A stretch of 64,000 bases of DNA from Clostridiales bacterium (GTDB lineage: Bacteria; Bacillota; Clostridia; Oscillospirales; Acutalibacteraceae): assembly GCA_019422525.1 (NCBI GenBank), contig JAHZDE010000006.1:107018-171017 (forward strand), read 5' to 3'. The position numbers were made by a program, and so were the translations under genes. A model generated the notes under the pieces. The model had not been told where the DNA came from. It worked only from the letters and a program-made list of their open reading frames with translations, and made no database searches. Shown in pieces: positions 24,590-33,290 of the stretch. Position 1 is the stretch's first letter. Each line of letters opens with the position of its first letter.

Positions 24590-25135
24590 ATGAAAATTAC
24601 GATCATCGGCAGAAAGGTTACCCTGCGGGACAACTTTAAGGAGCTGGCCACGAAAAAGCTCATGCGCTTTGACCGGATTTTCGACGAGGATGCAGAAGCA
24701 ACCGTGACGGTAACGCTGGAGCGCAATCGCCAGACGGTTGAAATTACCATTCGCCAGCCGGGCATGATTTGCCGTGCGGAGGAAACCGCCTCCGAAATGA
24801 ACGACGCCCTGGATAAGGTAATTTCTGCTTTAGGCCGGCAAATCCGCAAAAATAAAACCCGTTTGGAGAAGCGTCTCCATAGCGGGGCCATCGATCAGTA
24901 TGTGCAGGAGTATGCGGAGGATGCCGAGCCCACGGACGAAGAGCCCGAGGAATATGAGATTGTAAAAACAAAGCATTTCTATGTAAAGCCCGCCAGCGTG
25001 GAAGAAGCCATTTTGCAGATGAATATGCTGGAGCATCAGTTCTTTATGTTCCGCAATACCGATAATAACGAAATCAATGTGGTGTATCGCCGTAAGGACG
25101 GAAAATATGGCCTTCTGGAGCCGGATTCCGAATAA
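24590..25135 (+). CDS. hpf: Ribosome hibernation promoting factor, long form
   Basis: The 181-residue protein has an N-terminal S30AE/HPF domain (residues 1 to about 97: MKITIIGRKVTLRDNFKEL), an acidic linker (about 104-122) and the C-terminal dimerisation domain of long HPF (IVKTKHFYVKPASVEEAI to YGLLEP). It dimerises 70S ribosomes into inactive 100S particles in stationary phase. ATG 24590 follows TTAGGAG. It is monocistronic with its own promoter, a folded leader and a terminator. Confidence 0.95.
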   Translation: MKITIIGRKVTLRDNFKELATKKLMRFDRIFDEDAEATVTVTLERNRQTVEITIRQPGMICRAEETASEMNDALDKVISALGRQIRKNKTRLEKRLHSGAIDQYVQEYAEDAEPTDEEPEEYEIVKTKHFYVKPASVEEAILQMNMLEHQFFMFRNTDNNEINVVYRRKDGKYGLLEPDSE

Positions 25136-25192
25136 CCGGCATTTTGGCCCAGCACGGGCAAAAGAATAAAACTGAATATACAAAGTACTGAA

Positions 25193-25231
25193 AATGGGCC
25201 GTGCAGGAAAGCTGTGCGGCCCATTCGATTT
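25193..25231 (+). terminator. Terminator of hpf
   Basis: AATGGGCCG pairs with CGGCCCATT (25193-25201 with 25217-25225), extended inside by GCAG/CTGT, then CGATTTTT. Confidence 0.8.
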
Positions 25232-25255
25232 TTGGCAGGAGCCGCTGGGGGCGGG

Positions 25256-25284
25256 TTGCGTGAAAGAGGCGGGTATGGTACAAT
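25256..25284 (+). promoter_or_regulatory. Promoter of the RNA methyltransferase gene
   Basis: TTGCGT (25256-25261), 17-base spacer, TACAAT (25279-25284). Confidence 0.6.
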
Positions 25285-25331
25285 AACAAAAAGATTGCGA
25301 AAAGAATGAATGAAAGAAAGGACAGGTCAAG

Positions 25332-26459
25332 ATGGAACTGTTTGAAATGGCAGCCCCCTGCCTGTTAGGCGTGGAAGGCCTGGTTGGAGAAGAACTGCGG
25401 GATATGCAGGCGGTGGATGTCCGTCCGGAAAACGGACGCGTGTTTTTTAAGGGCGACGAACATATGCTGGCCCGGGCCAATATGGGCTCCCGGTACAGCG
25501 AGCGGATTTTGATACATTTGGGAACTTTTCCCGCAAGAAATTTTGAAGAGCTGTTTCAGGGGGTGAAGGCGCTGCCCTGGGAGCGTTGGCTGGATAAAGG
25601 GGATGCATTTCCCGTCAAGGGACGTTCCCTCAGTTCCAAGCTGCACAGCCTGCCGGATTGCCAGTCCATTATCAAAAAAGCGGTGGTGGAGAGACTGCGG
25701 AGCAAATATCACCTTTCCTGGTTTGAGGAGACCGGACCGGTTCATCAAATCCAGTTTTTGATTATGAAAGATAAGGTGAGCATGATGCTGGATACGTCCG
25801 GAGCGGGACTGCACAAGCGGGGATACCGGCAGAATTCCACAGAGGCCCCCATTAAAGAAACGCTGGCCGCCGCTATGATAAAGCTGGCGCGGGTGCGGTC
25901 TGATGGGAACTTTATTGATCCCTTCTGCGGCTCCGGTACGCTTCTCACCGAGGCGGCTTTGTATGCTTTGAATATTGCGCCGGGAATCCAGCGGCATTTT
26001 GCAGCGGAAAAATGGGCACAAGTGGACAATCGGGTGTGGCAGGAAGAGAGAAACCGCGCCCGGGATTTGGTAAAGAGGGACGCTGCTTTCCGGGCAACCG
26101 GCTATGATATTGATGGGGTGGCGGTGTCCCTGACACTGGAAAATGCCAGAAAGGCCGGCGTGATTCACGCGGTCCGAGCGGAGAAGAGGGATATCCGGGA
26201 CTTTTCCTGCGAGGACGAATATGGCTGCGTGATCTGTAACCCGCCCTATGGCGAGCGGCTGCTGGATGTACAGGCAGCACAGGAGCTGTACAAAGTGATG
26301 GGAAAGGTGTTCGTACCGAAGAGAGGATGGAGTTATTCCATTATCAGTCCTGACGAAACCTTTGAAGACTGTTTTGGACGCCCGGCTGATAAACGCCGAA
26401 AGCTGTATAACGGTATGATTAAGTGCCAGTATTATCAATATTTTAAATATCCCCGATAA
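25332..26459 (+). CDS. THUMP-domain class I RNA methyltransferase (RlmL/YpsC-like)
   Basis: The 375-residue protein has an N-terminal ferredoxin-like and THUMP region (about residues 1-160) and a SAM-dependent methylase domain with motif I DPFCGSG (196-202) and the catalytic motif IV NPPYGER (about 303-309). This matches the COG0116 family that methylates a guanine N2 in 23S rRNA (G2445-type). The Asn-Pro-Pro-Tyr motif indicates methylation of an exocyclic amine. Confidence 0.92.
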   Translation: MELFEMAAPCLLGVEGLVGEELRDMQAVDVRPENGRVFFKGDEHMLARANMGSRYSERILIHLGTFPARNFEELFQGVKALPWERWLDKGDAFPVKGRSLSSKLHSLPDCQSIIKKAVVERLRSKYHLSWFEETGPVHQIQFLIMKDKVSMMLDTSGAGLHKRGYRQNSTEAPIKETLAAAMIKLARVRSDGNFIDPFCGSGTLLTEAALYALNIAPGIQRHFAAEKWAQVDNRVWQEERNRARDLVKRDAAFRATGYDIDGVAVSLTLENARKAGVIHAVRAEKRDIRDFSCEDEYGCVICNPPYGERLLDVQAAQELYKVMGKVFVPKRGWSYSIISPDETFEDCFGRPADKRRKLYNGMIKCQYYQYFKYPR

Positions 26460-26539
26460 GGAAACCGTTTGGTTTTCCAAGGGGGATTCTGTGGAGAAAA
26501 CATCAATTATCATATATATTGAGAAAGGGTGGTTCGGCT

Positions 26540-27502
26540 ATGAAAATTACCGTTATCGGATGCGGACGTTGGGGCTCTCTCATTACCTGGTATCTGGACA
26601 GTATCGGCCATGAGGTAACCCTGTATGGCCGGAAGAGCTCCAAAACCATGGCGCGTTTTTTGCAGGAAAGAAAAAATGATTTGCTGGAGCTTCCCACTTC
26701 TGTTCACCTGACAACCGACATTTCTGCCGCCAAAGATGCCCAGGTGATTGTCATTTCCATCAACTCTCAGGGATTGCAGGGGCTGATGGACGAACTGAAA
26801 CCCCTTGATTTGACGGATAAAATTTTTGTGCTCTGCATGAAGGGCATCGAAATTGCTTCGGGTCGCCGGCTTTCTCAGGTGGTCAATGATAATACGGACT
26901 TTTCCAACGAGGTGGCCGTCTGGCTGGGGCCGGGCCATGTGGAAGAGTTTTATCAGGGAATTCCCAACTGTATGGTCATTGACAGCAACAACGAACAGGT
27001 AAAGAAAATGCTGGTGGATGAGTTTTCCAGCGATCTGATTCGCTTTTATTACGGGCAGGACTTGATTGGAAGCGAAATTGGTGCGGCGGCGAAAAACGTT
27101 ATCGGTATTGCCGCCGGAATTTTGGACGGCCTGCACCTTTCCACTTTGAAGGGGGCGTTAATGTCCCGAGGTACCCGCGAGGTAGCAAGACTGATTCAGG
27201 CGCTGGGGGGAAATGAGCTTTCGGCCTATGGGCTGTGCCATCTTGGGGACTATGAAGCCACGGTATTTTCCAAATACAGCCATAACCGCCAGTTCGGAGA
27301 ATCCTTCGTGAAAGGGGAAGAGTACACCAAGCTGGCAGAAGGATATTATACAGTGCGTGCCCTTTTACAAATGGGGAAAAATTATGGGGTGGATTTGCCC
27401 ATTTGCCGGGCGGTGTACGATACTCTGTATCGGGGGGTAGATCCAAAGACCGCGTTGGATGATTTGTTTACCCGGTCGCTGAAAACGGAATTCTATCAGT
27501 AA
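26540..27502 (+). CDS. gpsA: NAD(P)-dependent glycerol-3-phosphate dehydrogenase
   Basis: The 320-residue protein has a Rossmann motif (GCGRWG at residues 7-12) and the GpsA-type segments WLGPGHVEE, AAAKNVIGIAAGILDGL (with the catalytic Lys) and LGDYEATVFSKYSHNR. It makes sn-glycerol 3-phosphate for phospholipids. It is somewhat divergent, as GxGxWG replaces the usual GxGxxGT. ATG 26540 follows GAAAGGGTGG. Its 5' end lies 80 bases after the methyltransferase stop. Confidence 0.88.
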   Translation: MKITVIGCGRWGSLITWYLDSIGHEVTLYGRKSSKTMARFLQERKNDLLELPTSVHLTTDISAAKDAQVIVISINSQGLQGLMDELKPLDLTDKIFVLCMKGIEIASGRRLSQVVNDNTDFSNEVAVWLGPGHVEEFYQGIPNCMVIDSNNEQVKKMLVDEFSSDLIRFYYGQDLIGSEIGAAAKNVIGIAAGILDGLHLSTLKGALMSRGTREVARLIQALGGNELSAYGLCHLGDYEATVFSKYSHNRQFGESFVKGEEYTKLAEGYYTVRALLQMGKNYGVDLPICRAVYDTLYRGVDPKTALDDLFTRSLKTEFYQ

Positions 27503-27568
27503 TCCGATTCACTCCCAACAAATTTTCCGTTTGCATGGCAGCGGATACATATTTTTTGTGTGGTGCTT

Positions 27569-27616
27569 GCCGCCGTCGTATACAGCTGGACTGTGCGACG
27601 GCGGCTTTTTATTTTT
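27569..27616 (+). terminator. Terminator after gpsA
   Basis: GCCGCCGTCG (27569-27578) pairs with CGACGGCGGC (27596-27605), followed by TTTTTATTTTTT. The remaining 27617-27734 shows no gene. Confidence 0.88.
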
Positions 27617-27734
27617 TCTTTCAAAAATGTAAGAATTTCGTCATGGAAGTCCTCTGGTTTTGCCGGTAATTCTGAGATATACTGTCGGCAGAACGCCGGG
27701 GAAATGCCTCGGCTGGAAAAAGGAGAGACGCATC

Positions 27735-28496
27735 ATGCGGAAATGGACATCTCAAAAATCGGAAGCCGGAAAATCGGACATAGCCGGGTATCAAAAAAGG
27801 AGACGGATTGTCAGCCTGTGTTCGCTGGTTATTTTGGTGTTGCTATTTGTCGGAATTGCCGTGTGGGTGGGAAAGCCCATGATTGACAGCTTGAAAAATC
27901 CAGAGGCTTTTCGCCAGTGGGTGGACGGCCATGGCATGATAGGACGGCTTGCCTTTGCCGGTATGATGGCACTGCAGGTAGTGGTGGCCATGATTCCGGG
28001 AGAACCACTGGAAATCGCTGCCGGATATGTGTTTGGAAACGTGGAAGGGCTGCTGCTGTGCCTGTTGGGGGCGGCTGTGGGGACGGCGGTGATTTTTGCC
28101 TTTACCCGTCTGCTTGGAATCAAAATGGTGGAAGCCTTCATTTCCCGGGAAAAAATCGAATCCATCCGATTTCTTCACAATCCCGAAAAGAGAAACATTC
28201 TGGTATTCCTGTTATTTTTCATTCCCGGAACCCCAAAAGATGTGATTACCTATTTTATTGGCCTGACTTCCATGAAACTGCCTATGTTTCTGCTTCTTTC
28301 CTCTCTGGGACGAATTCCTTCGGTGATTACTTCCACCATTGTGGGCAATGCACTGGGGACACAAAACTATATCATGGCTGTGTGGGTATTTGTAGTAACA
28401 GGGCTTGCAGCTGCAGGTGGACTGTGGGGATATCATCTTTTGTGTCGGAAAAAGCTGCAAAAGGCGGAAGAAGCCGGAAAGCAGCCGGCGGAATAG
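27735..28496 (+). CDS. TVP38/TMEM64 (DedA/VTT superfamily) membrane protein
   Basis: The 253-residue protein has a basic N-terminus, about six hydrophobic segments, and the VTT signatures IPGEPLEIAAGYVFG (about residues 94-108) and FFIPGTPKDVITYFIGL (about 163-179). These proteins are thought to move or scramble lipids; the precise role is unknown. ATG 27735 follows AAAAAGGAGAG; longer frames start in a region with no ribosome site. Confidence 0.88.
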   Translation: MRKWTSQKSEAGKSDIAGYQKRRRIVSLCSLVILVLLFVGIAVWVGKPMIDSLKNPEAFRQWVDGHGMIGRLAFAGMMALQVVVAMIPGEPLEIAAGYVFGNVEGLLLCLLGAAVGTAVIFAFTRLLGIKMVEAFISREKIESIRFLHNPEKRNILVFLLFFIPGTPKDVITYFIGLTSMKLPMFLLLSSLGRIPSVITSTIVGNALGTQNYIMAVWVFVVTGLAAAGGLWGYHLLCRKKLQKAEEAGKQPAE

Positions 28497-28509
28497 AAAA
28501 ATTTCCCGC

Positions 28510-28538
28510 TTGCAAATAAGAACATTTGTTTGTATAAT
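28510..28538 (+). promoter_or_regulatory. dinB promoter with embedded LexA box
   Basis: TTGCAA (28510-28515), 17-base spacer, TATAAT (28533-28538). The spacer ends in AGAACATTTGTTTG (28519-28532), which fits the Firmicutes LexA/DinR site CGAAC-N4-GTTYG at all but the first position, so SOS control is expected. Confidence 0.75.
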
Positions 28539-28557
28539 GAAGTTGGAGGTGGCAAAC

Positions 28558-29805
28558 ATGTGTTCGAAAACCAATCGGGTAATTTTCCATGTAGACGTCA
28601 ATTCGGCCTTTCTCAGCTGGGAAGCGGCTCGCCGGGTGCGCTGCGGAGAAAGTGGGGAGGACCTTCGACAGCAGGAATCGGCGGTGGGTGGGGATATGTC
28701 CCAGCGGCGGGGAATCATTCTGGCAAAGTCCATCCCAGCCAAACGGCGCGGGGTCAAAACCGGAGAGAGTATTCCCGAAGCCTTGGGGAAATGTCCTGAG
28801 TTGATTTTGGTGCCGCCGGATTATGAGTTGTATCGGAGGTGCTCCCGGGCATTTCTGCGCATTTTGGGGGAATATACGCCGGTTGTGGAGCCATATTCCA
28901 TTGACGAAGCCTTTATGGATATGAGCGGTACATCGCTTTTGTGGGGGAGGCCAGTGGAAACGGCGGAAAAAATCCGACAGCGGATTTGGGATGAACTTGG
29001 TTTTACAGTGAATATCGGTATTTCTACGAATAAGCTGCTGGCAAAAATGGCCTCTGACTTTGAAAAACCTAACCGGGTACACACGCTTTTCCCAGAAGAA
29101 ATCCGGGAAAAAATGTGGCCGCTGCCAGTCGGGGCGCTGTTCTCGGTAGGAAGGGCCACGGAAAAACAGTTGCATTTGCTGGGAATCAATACCATTGGGG
29201 AGCTGGCGAACGCTAACCCGGTTTTTCTGCGGAAACATCTGAAAAAACTTGGGGAAACGGTGTGGGCCTATGCCAACGGAATGGACGCTTCTCCCGTGCA
29301 GGAAGTACAGGAAGAAAACAAAGGGTATGGGAACAGTACCACCATTGCCTATGACGTGCAGGACGGAAAGGCGGCGGGAACGGTTTTATTGGCTCTGTGC
29401 GAAATGGTAGGGGCCAGAATGCGGGAGGCCGGGGTGCAGGCACAGATGCTTTCGGTAGGGATTAAAACCTGTGATTGGAACTATGCAGCCCATCAAATGA
29501 TACTGCCGGTGCCTACCGCCGTTACCGGGGAACTGTATCAATACGCCCTGTCCCTTTTTCGTCAGCTTTGGAATGGGCGGGCCATCCGACAGCTGGGCGT
29601 ACAGGCCGGAAAGGTTTGTCGGGGAGGTTGTGTGCGGCAGCTCAGCCTGTTTGACAGGTCCGATTATTTTCGGGAAGCCAAAGCCGATGCCGCCGTGGAC
29701 GCCATTCGGAAACGGTATGGGCGGGATGCGGTAAAGCGGGCCGTGTTTGTGGGAAACCCACAGATGGAAAGGCTGCTGCATGGACTTTTTTCGGCCAGAC
29801 TTTAA
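28558..29805 (+). CDS. dinB: DNA polymerase IV (Y-family translesion polymerase)
   Basis: The 415-residue protein has HVDVNSAFLSWEA (metal Asp13), the catalytic YSIDEAFMD (Asp116, Glu117), a helix-hairpin-helix region around 170-220 and the little-finger domain after about 240. It copies across damaged DNA. The C-terminus (QLSLFDRSDYF then RYG) resembles the UvrX/DinB-like branch and carries a clamp-binding QLSLFD motif, near 353-358. ATG 28558 follows TTGGAGG. It is preceded by a LexA-type box. Confidence 0.93.
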   Translation: MCSKTNRVIFHVDVNSAFLSWEAARRVRCGESGEDLRQQESAVGGDMSQRRGIILAKSIPAKRRGVKTGESIPEALGKCPELILVPPDYELYRRCSRAFLRILGEYTPVVEPYSIDEAFMDMSGTSLLWGRPVETAEKIRQRIWDELGFTVNIGISTNKLLAKMASDFEKPNRVHTLFPEEIREKMWPLPVGALFSVGRATEKQLHLLGINTIGELANANPVFLRKHLKKLGETVWAYANGMDASPVQEVQEENKGYGNSTTIAYDVQDGKAAGTVLLALCEMVGARMREAGVQAQMLSVGIKTCDWNYAAHQMILPVPTAVTGELYQYALSLFRQLWNGRAIRQLGVQAGKVCRGGCVRQLSLFDRSDYFREAKADAAVDAIRKRYGRDAVKRAVFVGNPQMERLLHGLFSARL

Positions 29806-29924
29806 CAGAATCAGAAATTTGTGGCAGACAGAGTGGATTTTGTCAGGTTTGTGTAAAAAAGTTTTTCCTTTTTAGCAGGTTTGACTCTTGTGATTCGCGG
29901 GAAAAGACAGTATCATGATAGTAT

Positions 29925-29941
29925 AAAATGTACGTACAAGT
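29925..29941. promoter_or_regulatory. AraR-like operator before the FGGY kinase
   Basis: The palindrome TGTACGTACA (29929-29938), with flanks AAA and AG, differs little from the AraR site ATTTGTACGTACAAAT of Bacillus. It sits about 55 bases before the kinase start and just after candidate -10 boxes (TATCAT 29911 or TATAAA 29922). Confidence 0.6.
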
Positions 29942-29995
29942 GGATTGGTGCAGTACGGTCATAAAATTCGTATCGAAAAGAGAGGGCGATTGATT

Positions 29996-31594
29996 ATGGA
30001 GCAAAAGCAGATGATAGAATGGATCACTTCCGGCCAGACCGCGCTGGGAATCGAATTTGGCTCTACCCGGATTAAGGCAGTGCTGATTGGACCGGATTCC
30101 GTACCGCTGGCTTCCGGTGGGCATGAGTGGGAGAACCGCTGGGAAAACGGAGTTTGGACGTATTCGCTGGAAGATATTTGGAGCGGGCTTCAGGACAGCT
30201 ACCGCAAGTTGGCGGAAGAGGTCAAAGAAACCTATGGCGTGACGCTGACCACCGTGGGAGCCATCGGATTTTCGGCCATGATGCACGGATATCTGGCTTT
30301 TGATAAAGACGACAATCTGCTGGTACCTTTCCGTACCTGGCGGAATACCATTACTGGACAGGCAGCGGAAGAACTGAGCCAGCTGTTCCAGTTCAACATT
30401 CCCCAGCGCTGGAGTATTGCCCACCTGTATCAGGCTATGCTCAACGGCGAGGAACATTTGCCCCGTCTGTCCTTTATGACCACTTTGGCCGGATATGTCC
30501 ACTGGAAATTGACCGGCAAAAAAGTGCTGGGCGTGGGTGACGCTTCCGGTATGTTCCCCATCGACAGTGAGACCGGCACTTATGACAGCCGGATGAAAGC
30601 ACTCTTCGACAAAAAGTTGGACGACGCAAACCTGCCGTACCATCTGGATGATATTATGCCTCAGGTGCTCAGCGCCGGCGAGGATGCAGGCGTGCTTACT
30701 CCCGAAGGCGCCCGGTTGCTGGATACCACTGGTACCCTGCAAAGCGGAATCCCCATGTGCCCGCCGGAAGGCGATGCGGGAACCGGTATGGCAGCTACCA
30801 ACAGCGTAGCTCCCAGAAGCGGCAACGTGTCGGCGGGAACCTCTGTGTTTGCTATGGTAGTGCTGGAAAAAGCACTGGAGAATATGTATCCTGAAATCGA
30901 CATGGTGACCACTCCTACCGGCAAACCGGTGGCTATGGTCCACTGCAACAACTGCACCTCCGATATCAATGCCTGGGTCAACCTGTTCGGTGAAGTGCTG
31001 GAAGGAATGGGCATCCAGTATAACAAACATGATTTATATGAAATGCTGTTTACCAAGTCCCTGGAAGGAGAGGCAGACTGCGGTGGCTTGCTTTCCTATA
31101 ACTATGATTCTGGCGAACCGATTACCGGTTTTGAAGAGGGCCGTCCCCTGTTTGTCCGTACTCCCGACAGCAAGTTCGATTTGGCCAACTTTATGCGCAC
31201 CCATTTGTACAGCGCCGTTGCCACTTTGAAGGTCGGCATGGATTTGCTGTTTGAAAAAGAGCATGTACAGCTGGATTTGCTCATGGGCCACGGCGGATAC
31301 TTTAAGACCCGGGAAATGGGCCAGCCCTTTATGGCGGCAGCTATGAATGTACCCGTTGCGGTAATGGAAACCGCTGGAGAAGGCGGCGCCTGGGGTATTG
31401 CACTGCTGGCAGCCTATCTGGTGCGCAAGCAGCCGGGACAGTCTTTGGAAGAATATTTGGAGCAGGAAGTGTTCCATGGCGATAAGGGAATTATTGAGCA
31501 GCCCGATGAAGAAAAGGTGAAAGGCTTTAATGAGTTTATGAAGCGGTATAAGGCCGGTTTGGCAATTCAGAGAGCCGCGGTTGAATCCCTGTAA
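29996..31594 (+). CDS. FGGY-family carbohydrate kinase (probable L-ribulokinase type)
   Basis: The 532-residue protein has the FGGY ATP/sugar fold: LGIEFGSTRIKAVLIGP near the N-terminus (phosphate 1 loop) and the second-domain GNVSAGTSVFAMVVLE and ETAGEGGAWGIALLA motifs. It phosphorylates a sugar or ketose. The palindrome upstream resembles an AraR site, which favours L-ribulose in arabinose catabolism, but araA, araD and araR are not in the window. ATG 29996 follows AGAGGG. The gene stands alone; 29806-29924 before it shows no gene. Confidence 0.85.
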   Translation: MEQKQMIEWITSGQTALGIEFGSTRIKAVLIGPDSVPLASGGHEWENRWENGVWTYSLEDIWSGLQDSYRKLAEEVKETYGVTLTTVGAIGFSAMMHGYLAFDKDDNLLVPFRTWRNTITGQAAEELSQLFQFNIPQRWSIAHLYQAMLNGEEHLPRLSFMTTLAGYVHWKLTGKKVLGVGDASGMFPIDSETGTYDSRMKALFDKKLDDANLPYHLDDIMPQVLSAGEDAGVLTPEGARLLDTTGTLQSGIPMCPPEGDAGTGMAATNSVAPRSGNVSAGTSVFAMVVLEKALENMYPEIDMVTTPTGKPVAMVHCNNCTSDINAWVNLFGEVLEGMGIQYNKHDLYEMLFTKSLEGEADCGGLLSYNYDSGEPITGFEEGRPLFVRTPDSKFDLANFMRTHLYSAVATLKVGMDLLFEKEHVQLDLLMGHGGYFKTREMGQPFMAAAMNVPVAVMETAGEGGAWGIALLAAYLVRKQPGQSLEEYLEQEVFHGDKGIIEQPDEEKVKGFNEFMKRYKAGLAIQRAAVESL

Positions 31595-31693
31595 ACGGGA
31601 AAATTGTCGGAAAAAGACGGGGCGTTTATAATTTATTCAAGATTTTTTCTCAATTCTTTTCAATCCCTTCAAAATTGGGACACAATTGTCGGG

Positions 31694-31915
31694 TATACTG
31701 TAGTCACAGCAAACGAACAGGAAATCAGAGACAGGATGTGTCTCGACATGATAACTGCCGGTAGTTTATCGAAAGGCCGGAATACCGGTTCGATAGACGT
31801 GGCAGACCAAGTACAAGTGCCTGGGTGCAGGCGTTTTCATAAATACCCTTCTTTTTCATTATTCCTTCTCAAAAAAGCAAAAAGCCGGACTGGTTTCAGC
31901 CCGGCTTTTTGTTTT
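31694..31915 (+). ncRNA. Candidate free-standing structured RNA of unknown class
   Basis: Between the kinase and the tRNA promoter a -10 (TATACT, 31694-31699) is followed by about 200 bases with no protein-like frame. They fold into a GAGACA/TGTCTC hairpin with loop GGATG (31728-31744), a CTGCC/GGCAG arm (31755-31805) enclosing TATCGAA/TTCGATA and CCGG/CCGG, a GCCTG/CAGGC hairpin (31819-31832) and finally a strong terminator. GGA is repeated in two apical loops and in a linker. No matching family is recognised. The -35 is weak. Confidence 0.5.
31879..31915 (+). terminator. Terminator of the candidate RNA / kinase unit
   Basis: AAAAAGCCGG pairs with CCGGCTTTTT (31879-31888 with 31901-31910) with CTG/CAG inside, followed by GTTTTG. 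Confidence 0.88.
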
Positions 31916-31981
31916 GTCGGGGATGTAAGTGGGTTTATCCGGAAATTGGATGAGTTTTTTGAAATATTTTGAAATCGATGC

Positions 31982-32009
31982 TTGACAACAGTTTTTTTTG
32001 TGGTATAAT
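31982..32009 (+). promoter_or_regulatory. Promoter of the tRNA-Gln/tRNA-Pro pair
   Basis: TTGACA (31982-31987), 16-base spacer, TATAAT (32004-32009). The spacer contains a run of eight T. Confidence 0.85.
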
Positions 32010-32049
32010 ATTGCTTGTTCGGTTCTTGTTGGCCGACAAATCCCCGTAT

Positions 32050-32123
32050 TGCGGTATTGTGTAATGGTAGCACGGCAGACTCTGACTCTGTTTGTCTGGG
32101 TTCAAATCCTAGTACCGCAGCCA
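32050..32123 (+). tRNA. tRNA-Gln(CTG), reads CAG
   Basis: A 74-nt tRNA with acceptor TGCGGTA / TACCGCA, anticodon stem GCAGA/TCTGT with loop CTCTGAC (anticodon CTG), T-loop TTCAAAT and encoded CCA. The 34-base spacer to the next tRNA holds a small GAAACC/GGTTTC hairpin with a T-rich tail (32127-32155). Confidence 0.95.
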
Positions 32124-32157
32124 GTTGAAACCTCGGTTTTCCGGGGTTTCTTTCTAT

Positions 32158-32234
32158 CGAGGTGTGGCTCAGTTTGGTAGAGCGCTACGTTCGGGACGTA
32201 GAAGCCGGAGGTTCAAATCCTCTCACCTCGACCA
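32158..32234 (+). tRNA. tRNA-Pro(CGG), reads CCG
   Basis: A 77-nt tRNA with acceptor CGAGGTG / CACCTCG, anticodon stem CTACG/CGTAG with loop TTCGGGA (anticodon CGG), T-arm GGTTCAAATCC and encoded CCA. Cotranscribed with tRNA-Gln. Confidence 0.96.
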
Positions 32235-32238
32235 GTTG

Positions 32239-32277
32239 AAAGCCTCGACGCGTGATTCGTGTTCGAGGCTTTTTGTT
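32239..32277 (+). terminator. Terminator of the tRNA pair
   Basis: AAAGCCTCGA pairs with TCGAGGCTTT (32239-32248 with 32263-32272) around a CGCG/CGTG inner stem and loop TGATT, followed by a T-rich tail. It resembles the orphan hairpin at 5201. Confidence 0.88.
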
Positions 32278-32342
32278 TTATTCCTATGCCGCGCTTTTTG
32301 GCAGCCCCGGAGCATTCTTCGAGGCTGCTTTTCGTTTGTCTG

Positions 32343-33290
32343 TCAAAGAGAAGGAGGGGTCTCTTCCGGCAAAGAAAACCGGGTTTCAATGCGCTTTTCA
32401 CACCCGACTGGAGAGTAGAGAAAACTATCCATATGTTCTCCCGAAAAATAATAGTTCGGTGGAGTGGGCCGGTAATCGCTATCAAAAGTTTCAATAATAA
32501 TCAGTTTCATCTTCATTCGGCTGGGGACAATACTCTTAATAAAGACGCTGGCCTGCTGCCCGGGGCTTACCCCGTCACGAGGTTCGGCCAGACCGGCCAG
32601 ATTGGGCGTGAGCTCTACGAAAATTCCATAAGGCTCCACACTGCGCACGATTCCCGCAACGGTTTCTCCCGGTGCAAATGCCGAGGCGTTTTCTTCCCAT
32701 GTGCCCAGCAGTTCTTTATGGGAAAGGGTAATTCGCCGGTTTTCGATGGCTTTTACCACCGCCCGGATATCCATTCCTACCCAAAACCGTTCCCGGGGAT
32801 GGTCAATACGGGAAACGGAAATGGAATCAATAGGCAAAAGGGATACCACGCCACAGCCGATGTCCGCAAATGCGCCGAAAGGCTCTAAGTGGGTAATTCG
32901 CGCTGGAATGACATCCCCCGGACAAAGCTTAGAGAGGTATTCTTCCATGCACCGCTCCTGGGCTTTTCGGCGGGATAGTATGGCGGTAGTCACTCCTTTT
33001 TCGTCTCGAAGAAGCTCCGTTACCACAAAGGAGACCGGCCGGTTGACACGGGAAATCATGGCAATGTCCCGCACGGTCCCCTCCCGAATCCCGACAGCGC
33101 CTTCTTCTCGGGGGATAATCCCTTTGATGCCATGAAGGTCCACAATCAGATTGTGGGTGCTGTCGCAGATAATGGCCCGGGCTTCCAGAATTCGGCCTTC
33201 CCTCATAGCTTCTGCAAGGCCGGAGGGGCTCTGAATGGCGGACTGGTTTTCCTGTGTGTCGAGTAGGTAGCCTTCTGGATAATAGTTCAT
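32343..33290 (-). CDS. S1-domain RNA-binding protein
   Basis: The 315-residue protein has at least two recognisable S1 folds: VIPARITHLEPFGAFADIGCG in the middle and VAGIVRSVEPYGIFVELTPN towards the end. A degenerate N-terminal S1-like region (LIVDLHGIKGIIPREE) precedes them. This layout fits the short ribosomal protein S1 homologues of Clostridia. ATG 33290 is used; a TTG at 33299 (MENMN start) closer to AAAGGA is an equally fair choice. It is divergent from the cyclophilin gene. Confidence 0.82.
   Translation of the reverse strand: MNYYPEGYLLDTQENQSAIQSPSGLAEAMREGRILEARAIICDSTHNLIVDLHGIKGIIPREEGAVGIREGTVRDIAMISRVNRPVSFVVTELLRDEKGVTTAILSRRKAQERCMEEYLSKLCPGDVIPARITHLEPFGAFADIGCGVVSLLPIDSISVSRIDHPRERFWVGMDIRAVVKAIENRRITLSHKELLGTWEENASAFAPGETVAGIVRSVEPYGIFVELTPNLAGLAEPRDGVSPGQQASVFIKSIVPSRMKMKLIIIETFDSDYRPTPPNYYFSGEHMDSFLYSPVGCEKRIETRFSLPEETPPSL

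Noticed and set aside
26460..26480. GGAAACC/GGTTTTCC hairpin after the RNA methyltransferase as a terminator
   Set aside because: No U-run follows; the short stem does not qualify.
31728..31744. CsrA-type binding hairpin in the candidate RNA
   Set aside because: The loop GGATG resembles the CsrA site, but the preceding base does not fit the ANGGA core, and no csrA is visible.
32259..32888. Plus-strand frame of about 210 codons opposite the S1 protein
   Set aside because: Overlaps the tRNA-Pro terminator and the S1 gene, with no ribosome site and no recognisable domain.
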